64,000 nt of DNA from Falciphora oryzae (taxonomy: Eukaryota; Ascomycota; Sordariomycetes; Magnaporthales; Magnaporthaceae), in contig JNVV01000040.1 in NCBI GenBank assembly GCA_000733355.1, positions 182,600-246,599 of the forward strand, in the 5' to 3' direction. A model generated the notes under the pieces. The model made no database searches. It saw nothing but the letters and a program-made list of their open reading frames with translations, and was not told where the DNA came from. Position numbers and translations under genes: made by a program. Positions 48,432 through 59,000 of the stretch are shown piece by piece (position 1 is the stretch's first letter; each line of letters starts with the position of its first letter).

Positions 48432-50674
48432 CTAGCGGCGATGGTGCCGCTTGGGCCCCTTCTCCTTCTTTGGATTTTGCGGCTTTGGCCTGGGGGCCCC
48501 ACCGTAGTTCGTTGACAGCCTGTTCCAGCATTGGCCGACGGCATCAAGTACTGTTGGGAAAAAGTCCTTGTGGATGTAGCCGATGATGAAGATCTTCACG
48601 TTGTGCTGGACTGTCATGAGCTGGGAGTAGTTGACACGGGACTCCTTGGTGATTTTCTCCGTTGACTCCGTCAGGACTATTGCGGCAGGGTCGAATCCAA
48701 GGTTGGGCTCGCTAGGGAGCATTCTGGGGGCGGTGTTGACATCGTATACGATGCCATGATTCTCGGGTTTAACCCCGTTTTTCCTGCAGCCTTGATTGTT
48801 GTACGTGTAAATAGGCCTGTGAGAGAAGATAAATTATCAGTCAACAAGCCATTCGAGCCTACCATCGGAGTAGGTAGGCATCGTGGGAGGGTTATTGGGC
48901 TACGTGGGTGACGATGAGGTCAAAAAAGACGATGGAAAGAATCGGATGTACTGACACGCAAGTGCTTTGGCCCTCACCAGTACCGAAGATAATGAAGCGG
49001 CGAAGCTTGATATAAAACGGTTTGCCGCCACCGTTATCGATTTTGCGCCGTTCGGTAAAGAAGGTGCCGTTTCTCCCCGATTGCGACTGGCCCTGCGGAT
49101 CAGCCCAAAGGATCTTGAACACCTACCAGAAAAAGAGATTAGCGTGCAAGTCTAGCTTGAAGCGATGACATAAGGACATGTGGTGGATGGGGATGACAAA
49201 CAGTTCCCGGCTGCCAGTAACTGGAAGGCACAAGCATGAACCCTGTAATCCAAGGCGTTGTCAGATTTGAGAAGGCGGAAGATACAATCGGGTGATCAGG
49301 GTTGCCATACGAGGATCCATTGATTCGTATTCTCCTGATGTCCCAGTGATGAGTCCTGATGTCCCAGTGATGTGGCTGGCCATTTCCGGGACAGTGTTGG
49401 CGGTCTCTTCCTGGTAGGCCTCGTTGGGGTCGTCGTCTCCTTCTTCTTCGTAGGCCGAATTCGGTTCGACATAGTCTGCACTTTGATGTCAATGACTGCA
49501 TTGTTCTCTCCTTAGTGGGACGGGCGCAGGGGTGGACACAAACCCTGAACCTGCTCCATTCCAAAGGCAGGATAGCTATGTGCTGCTGCATAGGCAGGGC
49601 TTTGAGGCGTGGATCCGTGCACGTCGCCGAGGTTCTGATCGGTAGATGACTGGCCTGGCTTCGATAGCTGAGAGAACTCCTTCCTGCTCTCAATCACCGC
49701 GGCGGCTATTTGTGCATTGTAGCCTGCCGTAGATCCCACATTGTGTCAGCACGACCTCATCGATTGATGATACCGATAGTCTCACCGTAGTCGACATGGC
49801 CAGCAGTGCCATCCACAGCCTGCGGATACTGGCCCTGGGTGTCAACATTGCCTTCGTCTGGCTCTGCAGAGTCCCCTTCAACTTGTTGCTCGCCTATGAA
49901 TAAAAACTTGGTTAGCTACAAGGGCGCTTGGCCATATTAAGGGGCGGTGCCACGTTCTCACCTTCAGTCCGGGGGTCCCTTGAACCTATCGCGTAGAAAG
50001 GTTCTTCTGGATCATCGTGTGTCGGTTCGTTGATCAATTCATTGGTGAACTCGTTGGTCAATTCGTTGGTCAATTCGTTGGTCGACTCGGCACTGTATGT
50101 TTCGCTGGACGTTTGGCCGGGCACGTCTTGCGCTTCGGGAGGTCTTTCTATGCCCTTGCCCTTCCGATCGAGGGCGCCCGCCTCTCCCGAAGCTGGCGCG
50201 AGAGGTAAAAATAAAATGTGTGTTAGTCCTAGCAAATATTGGTATCTCATTGTTATTGTGAGCATAACGCACAGTGACCGTGTGTGTAGTGCTGTTCACT
50301 CTGTTCTTCGGAGAAGTTCTGATCTTCTAGCCTGATCCCGCCTACGGCGTCGGCGAGCTGCTCCGCGAGCTGTTCCGCAGGGCCACCGGGTGGCTCGTTC
50401 CTGGGGACGTTCTCCGGTGTCTTATATTCGATGAATTCTTCCTCTGGAGTTGAACGTCCATATATTAGCAGGGATTTTGTGCGGTTTACCCATGGCTGGG
50501 GGAGCCGAGGAGAGGAAAAGGCGGAATACCATGCTCGTTGTAGCCGTATCTATAATATTGCCCATACTCTGGAGCCCATACCCATTCTCCCCAGTCTATC
50601 GACGGGGCACCGGGTGCCTTGGAGGACTTGGAGGACTTTGAGGCCTTGGGGGCCTTGGTCTTGCGGGAACTCAT
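48432..50674 (-). CDS. DUF6590-domain protein
   Basis: Function unknown; DUF6590 is a fungus-restricted domain, often in proteins with a Trp/Tyr-rich start. Proposed CDS: complement(join(48432..48816,48956..49122,49202..49242,49311..49475,49544..49723,49786..49893,49962..50192,50273..50443,50530..50674)), 530 aa in nine exons. The N-terminus is a Lys/Ser-rich run (KTKAPKASKSSKSSKAPG) then SIDWGEWVWAPEYGQYYRY. The middle is acidic and disordered, with a TNEL/TNEF repeat and a 7-residue ITGTSG duplication. DUF6590 spans about 334-505: FMLVPSSYWQPGT, VFKILWADPQGQ, YIKLRRFIIFGTGEG, NGVKPENHGIVYD and ESRVNYSQLMTVQHNVKIFI. The tail is basic (KPQNPKKEKGPKRHHRR). All introns are 62-139 nt; several donors are non-consensus (GTTTGT twice, GTCAGT, GTGCGT), but each junction restores a known family segment. 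The second intron could instead start at GTCACT, 6 nt earlier in transcription order (two residues fewer). Confidence 0.82.
49333..49374 (-). repeat. 21-bp tandem duplication inside the DUF6590 gene
   Basis: Two 21-bp copies (49333-49353 and 49354-49374) encode a repeated ITGTSG segment in the disordered part of the DUF6590 protein. The length is a multiple of three, so the frame is kept. Confidence 0.85.
50026..50087 (-). repeat. 12-bp minisatellite encoding TNEL repeats
   Basis: Tandem 12-bp units (plus-strand core AATTCGTTGGTC) encode four to five Thr-Asn-Glu-Leu/Phe tetrapeptides in the DUF6590 protein. Copy number may vary between strains. Confidence 0.85.
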
Positions 50675-52975
50675 GGTAGCGACGCCCAGGGCGGCAGAGA
50701 CATGTTCGGGTGGCGCGAGGAATGCGAATGCCCTTAGCAAAGCATAAGGGACCAGTTCGAGGCGGTGGGCGTCGTGGTAGAATGGAATTGGCGGTGCTAG
50801 CTTGCGCCGGAAGATTCACGGAGGGGCTCTGATCAGCTAGGAGAGACCGGCGAGAGACACCAGTGGCCCTCCGGATTCCGCAAGCCAGCGCCGGAGGTGG
50901 CTCGGGGGCGGGTCTCCCCTTTAAGAACAGCACCGTTTTTGAGGCTCTGCGTGTAGCTTGGTGTAAAAGCAACCCAGCGGCACATCCAGCTTGGGATTCA
51001 ATAGGAGAGTCGGGCCTTGGGGTAAATTCGGACGCAGATTAAGTACGTAATTGGAGGGCGACAGCACACATGTGATTTTTGCGAATCCTCCTCATTCGCG
51101 TTTGAACATGCCGGGTATGTGGCAGGTTTTCAAGCGGATGGGGTTTCTCACGCATCCCTAGAGCATGGCGCTCGAGGAGACGTGGAACAGAAAGAGGGGT
51201 GCAGGAGGTGTCGCGCGGCGTGGCGGAAGCAGGATGGAGGGGAGAACTGTCGATGGCCTGGGCAGGCTCTCGTTGGGCTGAAAAAATGGGGGGGAGGGCG
51301 CGTGGGGAGGATGCCGGAAGCGACAGCACTTGCAGCCAGGCCACGCAAAAACGGAGCCTATCTGCTCCGGCACGACGGCGGCCAGGAGATGGTTTTGACG
51401 GGCCACCAGACCAGAGCAAGGAAAGGACTGAAGACGCCAGTGGGCTGTGGCTGGGATATTCGGGTCGGGCTTCGTCGGGCTGGCGTTCTGGCAAGGAGGC
51501 TTTTCTCTCTTGTGGGCTCTCTGGACAATCGTTCGCCAGTGGTCGGTCGAGTAGGCCGCATGGTTCGCCATGGGTCTGCAACTGGCCAGTGATGCAACAC
51601 GCGACGCGGAACATGGTGTGTGGGTGCAGCGGGGTCAGCAGACCCAGCGGCGGCAGCCATCCATGCCACTCAGACGTGTCTCGCCGTTATTAGCAGCCAG
51701 CCCAGGTGGTGGCATCCATCACCAAGTTGAGCTGCAGCCGGGTCCCGCTGCCGCGCGAGAGACTCCATTCCGGGTGCTCTCTGTCAGCGGAGGCCGGCAC
51801 AAATGCCCGCAGGATCCACGCCATCGCGGCCGGCCTCCACTGGGCGAGTTTGCTGAAGCGATTTGACCGGGCGCTTGGGCGGGCGTCTTCGGCGCACCGA
51901 ACAATTTTTGTTGAAACACGAGCGCCTTGCGCCAGGATGGGCATTCCAGAGACAGCCAGCCGTCAGCCAAAGATAGCCTGGCGTTGAATCCTCGAGCAGC
52001 GGTCAGACGGGTCTAGGCGCAAACCGTTGCGAGGGGTTGAAGTCTGGTGGGTCCCAGCTGCAGGTAGCCGTTGTCGGCAGACAGTCGACCGTCTGGTGTC
52101 TCTGTGCAATCTCGAGTCCGTCCTCTGTTTCTGTCCTCTGGTGCTCCGGTGGCTTCGCTAGATTCGGGACAACGAGCGAGATGGAGGGGCGTCAGATTGG
52201 GGACAGCTTGCTGGGATGGCGCTTGCAACCCTGAAATGAGCGACTGGACGGACGGCTGGTGCCGTAGTCCCATCTCCCCACGGTGGCCTTTGCTGGGCTT
52301 TCTCCAGAACAGCCTACAGACGGGGGTCAATATCCACTGAAATCATGTAGGGCGGGCGGAGACTCCACCAAACAGGCAGGCACTCCCCTGGTCACACTGC
52401 GACAGGGGCCATGTGCGACACCCGCCCATGGTCTGGTTCTCTGGTGGGATGCTCTTCATGCCACCAACCTCGCCATCGATGCCACAGCCCTGCGCCCACG
52501 CCCGCGGGAGAGCACAGAAACCCGTGTTCTCGAGTTGCCCTTCTGGAACTGTGACTCGAGCGCTGTCCTCCCAGCCCGGATAATGTTTCGCAGTGTCCGA
52601 AGACCAATTTGCGAGTCGGTCCGAGCCAGGTGAAGCTAGGTTCCGCTGAACGGACGAGCCTCCAGCCGTGCTCCGTCGTTTCTATCCAACCGCTAGGACG
52701 CACGACGCTGGTTCGCCTCATTGTTTTATTTTGCCCGCACTCGCGTCGCCTGTCCACTGTTCTCCAGCGCTGCCATCCATATCTAGCCTGGACTAGCGTT
52801 CCCGACCTCGGTGGCCATGCAGGCCATCCCTTCACCTGCGCCTACTTATCACTTTACCTAGGTACCTCGCTTCCTTTGTCGCCGCGGCGGGCGATAGCCC
52901 TCTCGCTTCGCCCATCCTCTGGTTCTTCGAACCCACCTCGGAGGCTTAGTGTCGACAAACGACACAAAAATCGTC
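50675..52975. other. divergent intergenic region, DUF6590 and coiled-coil genes
   Basis: 2.3 kb between two outward-facing starts. ORFs of up to 191 codons on both strands overlap one another, have Arg/Pro/Ser/His-rich composition and no motif, so none is annotated. Both promoters should lie here. Confidence 0.6.
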
Positions 52976-55016
52976 ATGTCTCTCTCCCCGTCGATTGCGG
53001 TTCACCCATCCGAAGGGATTTACTCGTATCGAGGCCAATTAACGAGGCGACATGTGTTTGCCTCTCTTCCACGATCCAGCGCCTCATCCATGACCAGGTC
53101 GTCGTCGTCGTCCTCCCACACCCGCGATCGATCCGTTAGCTTTTCCGCCGATAGCGACCATGGCTTTCCTCTCCCTGGCCCGGCCATGTCGCCCGACCGC
53201 ACACACGACTTCGTCAAGCGCGCGCCGAACAACCATTCGATGGCGTCGAGGGTGTCAACCAGGAATGACGACGGTAGTAACGGCGGCCGCCGCGGCAACA
53301 GCAGCGGCGAGGAGAAAGACCACGAGGATAACGATGCTGCCGCGCAGAGGCTATGGTATAAACTTGAAGATCATCGCAGGACGATACGGTCGCTGCGGAA
53401 AGAAATAATCACACAGAGAAAGTCCTTGAGGGCCATGCGCAGAAAACTCGCCGAGGCAGATAACACGTTCATGAACTCTCTTCGCAAAGTTGTCTTTAGC
53501 CCCTGGGCCACCAGTGGTCTCCGCGACGATGTGATCCTGGGGCCGTTTAAGATGATTCAAGATTTAAGGACAAAAAACGGCATAATCGAGGTCACGCTGG
53601 ACCAGCTTGAGGACGAGCTGGAAAGAGAAGAGCAGGCTTCGGAACAAACGGAGGATGCTTTCTTCAGGCATATTTACCAAGACTCGTCTCTGGGCAGCGA
53701 CGATGACGATGACGACGACAATGACAACGTCAATCAATGGTCTTTGGACAAAGATGATGACCGGCCTTCCTCTCGAACCTCGCTCCTCGGCATCCCGCCC
53801 GATCGCCCTGTGGACCTCCACCCCACGTACATGAAGCTGCTGAGCGCCGTCGGCGACAAAAACCAAGCGATAGAAAGGCACGAGGACATTGTGGAGCAGC
53901 GAGACGCGATACTAGAGGACATCGAGACGCGCCGCAAGATAGACAGGAGGCGTGACTTCGAGATGTTTCCCGTCACCGAGGAGGAGCTGGATGCGCTGAA
54001 ATCCGACCTGGCCAACATAGCCGAAATCGACCAGTTTCTGCAAACAAACAACATTGAGGTTGACGACGACGATCTCGAATTTCTAAAAAGCTATCCCGAG
54101 GCTGAGAAAGAGGCTCGCGAGCTAGTAGAGTCGACAACGGTCGAGGTCAAGCGGCTGTGGTTGCGTTGCATCCAGCAGGAAGTGATGCTCAGACACCCGA
54201 GCCTGTCTCAAGACTACATCATCCGCAAGTCCCTGGGCGAACCCACAGACCATCTCCACATGGACATCGACCTCGAGCCCTCTGGCCCAGGGCAACTTGG
54301 TAAACATTCTACCGGCACCCTCGCACACCCGGATTTCGATATTTTGCTTTCGAACCCGAAGCACGTGCTCGCCCAGAAGTCGGCCAAGGCGGCCCTGGAG
54401 GATGCCATCGGGCAGAGGAACGAGGGCGCGAGTCTCGGATTGGACTACAGCGAAGCCACGCGGGAAGTGCAGAGGTGTAACAAGGAGGTCTCCATCGAAG
54501 GCCTGGTGACCCAGTCTGAGGACAAGACCCAGATGGTTAACAACTGGATTTTGCAACATCTCCGCACGACGCCGCTCGAGGTGCGGCGTTTACTCAACGC
54601 CTTCTCGTTCACGACCAAGCTCAAGGTTAGAGACTTCGTCCGATGGCAGAACGACGTGCTTCGCTTCTGGAACCGCGACGAGGCGGCCACGCTACCCGCC
54701 AGCACTTTCGACGGGCCCCTCACGTCGGTAGATAGCTTCGACCTCAACTTGGACCGGCATGGTGTCGCCAAGACATGGGAGAGCCGGAGGAACTCGGCCG
54801 CGAGTCCGCATGCTTCTATTGTAAGCGATTTCACCGCTTACGGGGAGGGAGGCCCGGACAATTGGGTAAGGGTAGCCCTAGTCTGCCGTCCAGGGAGCAC
54901 CGGCTGAAATCGCGGAATACATCTACCGGCCGGATACACCTGCGCCACAGTGTCCAGTCTTTATTCACTACGCGCTCATTTCTTTTCTGCTCGATGTTTT
55001 GCTGTTTATTATGTAA
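52976..55016 (+). CDS. coiled-coil protein with splice-dependent hydrophobic tail
   Basis: Not recognised. The first in-frame ATG is 52976 (MSLSPSIAVHPSEG). Unspliced, the frame stops at 54907 (643 aa, ending CRPGSTG). I prefer join(52976..54865,54951..55016), 651 aa: an 85-nt intron with GTAAGG donor and CACAG acceptor leads to a final exon encoding CPVFIHYALISFLLDVLLFIM, a plausible tail anchor. Seen: a Ser-rich N-terminus; a coiled-coil-like stretch at about residues 125-165 (LEDHRRTIRSLRKEIITQRKS); an Asp run (DDDDDDDNDN) at about 243; a second helical acidic/basic region with IERHEDIVEQRDAILEDIE; and a conserved-looking C-terminal half with IQQEVMLRHPSLSQDYI and LRFWNRDEAATLPA. No catalytic motif is visible. 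The two isoforms would be soluble or membrane-attached. Confidence 0.7.
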
Positions 55017-56904
55017 CAATGTCCCTTTGTCTTGAGTCTGCCGTTTTCCCATTCCCGGTACCTTGTGTCCCTTGTCCTCCTCCGCGTGTCTAGATTTACC
55101 AATACCCACCTACCCAGTCTTGATACCCCAGCTATTTAACTCGATCTGACACTCCAGAGTTCTGTTTTCTTTGTGGCTTGTTTGAGAAAGACAAATTTTG
55201 CGGAAAACAAAAGATGAGCATTTGCAGCGAATTTCCTTGGTCGAGATACCCCGGCTTGGATATGTATCCTCTGTACTCGCGACAACGTTTGCTGGTTCAT
55301 ATATGTACAACATCGTCTCTTTTCAAGTCCATATATACATGTATCTGTACATAAGAGATCGTCCTCTGTCTTCTGCCCAGGTCTGGTTGGCTGCTAGGCC
55401 ATGATCTTCACGAAACTCCCCGCACGGCACATTTTGCCCCGCGACGCTCCCTTGCTCTCGGGCCCGAGGGCCAACCTTTCGAGGCACCCGAATACCGCAG
55501 CCCAAACCCAGTAACCTCCGTTCGCACAACAGGCTGGGGTATTCGAGTCACAAAGAGCCAAGCCGCCCAGGGAGTCAGCTCATCCGAAGATGCGAAAACG
55601 AGAGGCGAGGGGTGGCTGGCATGGAGCAGGAAGAGGGAGAAAAGGTCGGATACACGGCATCGTCGCGAAGGTGGCATGGTTGTCAACGATGCAGTCATCC
55701 CCCGCCTCCCACCTCCCTCTTTCCCTCTCTCTCTCTCCTGAATTTGCTACACACACGTGTTGACTGATACCTGGACAGCGTTGAGCCTCAATGCTCTCAT
55801 ACTGATATCATGTCCTCCGCACAGCATGTGGACGGGCGAATAACGGGCAGGAAGGAGGATAAGGAGGAGGTGGGAGGGAGGATCAGGATATTTTGCACCC
55901 TTCATGCTATGGGTCGGCCGACGCGGCAGGTGCGCAGGCGCGTGACACCACCTTTATGAAGCCGGTGAGGACGCTTTTTCTGCGCATGGAAAAGCCCACG
56001 CCCACAAGACGAAAGCCAAGCCAGAGAGAGAGGCGCGACGGCACAAACGAGGCGGGCGGTCGTGTGTGGGAACCAGCGCCGGGATGGACTATCCGTATTG
56101 AGGAGGGGCACACTCCCTCTCGAATTTCCGAGAAGTGATGATATGTTTTCGTGTAATATTTTTGTTCACAAGCGCGAGAGCGAACTGACCTTTGCCGCGG
56201 GGATTGATTGGCCGGCACCGTCACACAAGGAAGGACGGAGGAAGTGGACAAGAGAGAAGGGAGATGCGACAGTAGGCAAGGCTACCAATCAGAGAGAGGG
56301 TCCGGCACACTGGTGTGATTTTGGGCTGCCAACCTTCGTTTATGACTCCCCTTTGGAATCGAAAACTCCGCCGACCAACCTAACGAAGCAAAACGAAGCC
56401 GGTGAGGGATGCGTGTGCGTGGCTGGGAGTAAGATAGGGGGAAATTTGCCTAGGGATAGGCTCAATAAGTGCGACGTCGGCGTGGGGAAGAGGATGCGCT
56501 GCGCGGTGTTACACGACATGGCGCTTCCTCTGGCCGGTCTTCTCTGATCGAATATTTTCCCGATTTTTTTCTTGATTGTGACGGATGTCCCACCCACGCC
56601 ATCGGATACCGACCTGCCTTGGACTGGATGCCTTACGGGAGAGGGCGGGTATCGGTGGTCTACCTGGCTTGGCTTGGCTTTTTTTTTTTTTTTTTTTTTC
56701 GTCCCGGCGCTAGAGTGTTCTGTTGAGACCCAATGCGGATGCGAAGCGCGAGAGACGACTGGTTGAAAATGGAGGTTGGGCACGAGTAGCAGCAAGCAGG
56801 CAGGTAGGTGGTGTGTATCGTCATCGCACATACAAAATAGGTAGGGTCTGGTCGTCTCCCCACCTCCGTTTGGCAACCAAAAGCAGCTCTACCGGGAACC
56901 CAGA
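55017..56904. other. 1.9-kb intergenic region
   Basis: No supported gene. It contains the 3' UTR of the coiled-coil gene and, at the right, the promoter of the next gene with a 21-nt T run (56679-56699). Confidence 0.6.
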
Positions 56905-58196
56905 ATGTCGCAAACAACTCCGGCCAAGAAGGAAATCTACTTCAACTTTGGCCCAGATGAAGCTTACTTTGTAAGATATGGGTGGCAGCATCGAAGGTAA
57001 GCATCATTTTAGCATTCCAGGTGGGAGGCTGGCTTATCCCCTTAAGTGCCGTCAAGTGCCCGTCCGTGGATCTTCCTCTCTCAATCAATCACGAATCTTT
57101 ATCAGGGATAAATTCTGGAGACTTATTCCCGTTTTGGCAGTCGGACACTCAACGGCACTCAAGGGGATACCGTTGCTACCCCGCGGTTTGACTACCTATC
57201 ATGTGCTAACGTTCCATTTCAGCCGCGGTGCGTTTCCCAAAAAGGGGGCCCAGTTGATCAAGGATGATGATGGGTCGAAGAAGTTCAAGTGTGTTGCATG
57301 GAAAAAACAGGCTTTCTTCGCTTGCACGATATCCAACCACCACCGCAACTTCAGCGGTAAGTTGATTGTGGTTCCTCGGATAATTATTCCGTACCTACCA
57401 GGTAGTGCTCGCCTGCTGTTACGATGTTCTCTCGCTGATCGGATGAGTACTCATGTGCCACAAGTGACGGAGAATGTACCTACCAAGTTCGAGGAATGGA
57501 CGGAGCAACGAAAGCTGAGCCCCCTCCGCGCCGTCTGGGGAGAACCCCAGGGTAGCTGGTGCGCCTGGATGCTGCAAGGCGATTACCTGATGGGGCCCAA
57601 TGTCCCGCAGGGCATGCGCCAGGCGGCGGCAAACCCGGAGAAGGCTTCTACGAGCATCCGCATTGCGTCGATCGGCCCGAACGACACGTGGCTGCTGATT
57701 TGGGAGGACGGCACCATGGCATCGGAACTGAAAGACGGGTACAAGAATCTCCAGGACGAGCTGAGAGACCTGGAAGGGAATGACGTGGCTGATATCTCGG
57801 TAAGTAGAGCCTGCTCTGCCCACACAGCCCCCTCTCCGCTAACGCGAGAGAAAGTGGGTTGCTCTCAATCCATTTCGAGCCGACGATTACTTTCTCTACG
57901 TCGACAAGAAGAAGATGGCCGCATTCCAGGTCTCGGTCGCTTTCGGCGGCGATCTCAAGTCTATTCTTGACTCACAAGGCATCGACACCAAAACGATGGT
58001 CCTCCGCAAGCAGGATGTTGCCAGGTCGCAGCCTTCTATTCCCCGCCTTTTCAGGACAACGGATTTTGTAGGCGTCGCTGAGGCAAATGTCGACACCGAC
58101 TTGGGCGCGCTTTCGAATTTCGTTGTCACTACAATCAGGGATGTTGCTGCTGTTAGCTCTGCGCTTGCAGGATTGGTTGCTTGCAATGTGATGTAG
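56905..58196 (+). CDS. hypothetical protein, 300 aa
   Basis: Not recognised. Proposed CDS: join(56905..56996,57223..57356,57465..57799,57855..58196). The protein starts MSQTTPAKKEIYFNFGPDEA. The first junction rests on a GTAAGC donor, a GCTAAC branch and a CAG acceptor, with codon AG|C split. Notable are Trp/Tyr/Phe-rich segments (YFVRYGWQHRS; GSWCAWMLQGDYLMGPNVPQ; NDTWLLIWEDGTM; WVALNPFRADDYFLYVDKK) arranged like repeated beta-strand elements, then a helical C-terminus ending VSSALAGLVACNVM. No signal peptide, transmembrane segment or catalytic signature is evident. The third exon start (57465) is the least certain boundary; an acceptor nearer 57400 would add about 21 residues. It flanks the decayed region to its right. 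Confidence 0.7.
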
Positions 58197-58442
58197 GCAG
58201 GCAGGCAGATTTCGGGTTGGGTTTGTAGTCAGGGCCATGGTTGGCCTCGAACGCGCTTTGATCTGTATTGGTGCTTCGGCAGCGCGGTGAGGATACAAGG
58301 TGATTTGTGTTGAGCTTGCAAGTGCAATGTTCAAGTGGCTATTCGCGATGACTGCTCTCTCATGCCGATTTATTGTCGCCCGCTCTACGACGGAAGGCAG
58401 TTACTGCTGCCCACTACTATTTTGACAGGTACCTAACGCCCA

Positions 58443-59000
58443 TCACCCATCAGTCTTCCCGCGCTTGTACTTGCCGTTGACCCAACCCTTAAACGGGGGG
58501 TGACCGAAATACACTGCGGTTGCGATGACGAGGAAGAGAACGACGGCTCCAGCAATTGCAATGCCGGCAATGGCTCCCGGTGGTAAGGCGGATGACGTGC
58601 CGGGAGGACGGCTCTTGCCACGAGACGGCAGCGAGAGGGGTGCTTGGTTTCGCATCGGCGGGTATAACCTGGGGGCTGTTTTGCCAAACCCCAGCTATGG
58701 AGCGCCGGAAGAGGAGTTTGCTGGATGTGTCCTGGAAGAACAGCAGGATGTTTCCATCCCCGCATGCAGCGGCAGCGAGAGCCACCACCCCAGGATCACT
58801 ACTGGGAGATATAGACACCGGGGACAAGGAGTGGTCAGTTGCTGCGACCCTGAGCTGCGGGGGAGTGACTGGGCTGCGGTTTTTACTGACCTCGGAACAT
58901 GCAGAGCGTTCCCGACACCGGCAAGGAGGAATCGTGATAGCGCCGGGGGCCTGCTAATACTGAGCGAATTAGCAGCATACATTATGCTACCCTTTGCGCC
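58443..59000 (-). pseudogene. frame-broken lectin-like type I membrane protein
   Basis: Two protein-like segments lie on the minus strand in different frames. One (about 58620-58890) reads GVVALAAAACGDGNILLFFQ, then LLFRRSIAGVWQNSPQ and STPLAAVSW; this pattern of short strands ending in PLAAVSW resembles a blade of fungal fucose-lectin (AAL)-like propellers. The other (58443-58655) encodes PPGAIAGIAIAG, a hydrophobic span and a short basic tail (KYKRGKTDG), as in a single-pass membrane protein with a short cytoplasmic end. No intron joins them cleanly, so a frameshift at about 58600-58650 is the simplest reading. The upstream part of the gene is not recognisable. It could alternatively be a live gene with exons I failed to find. 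Confidence 0.35.
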
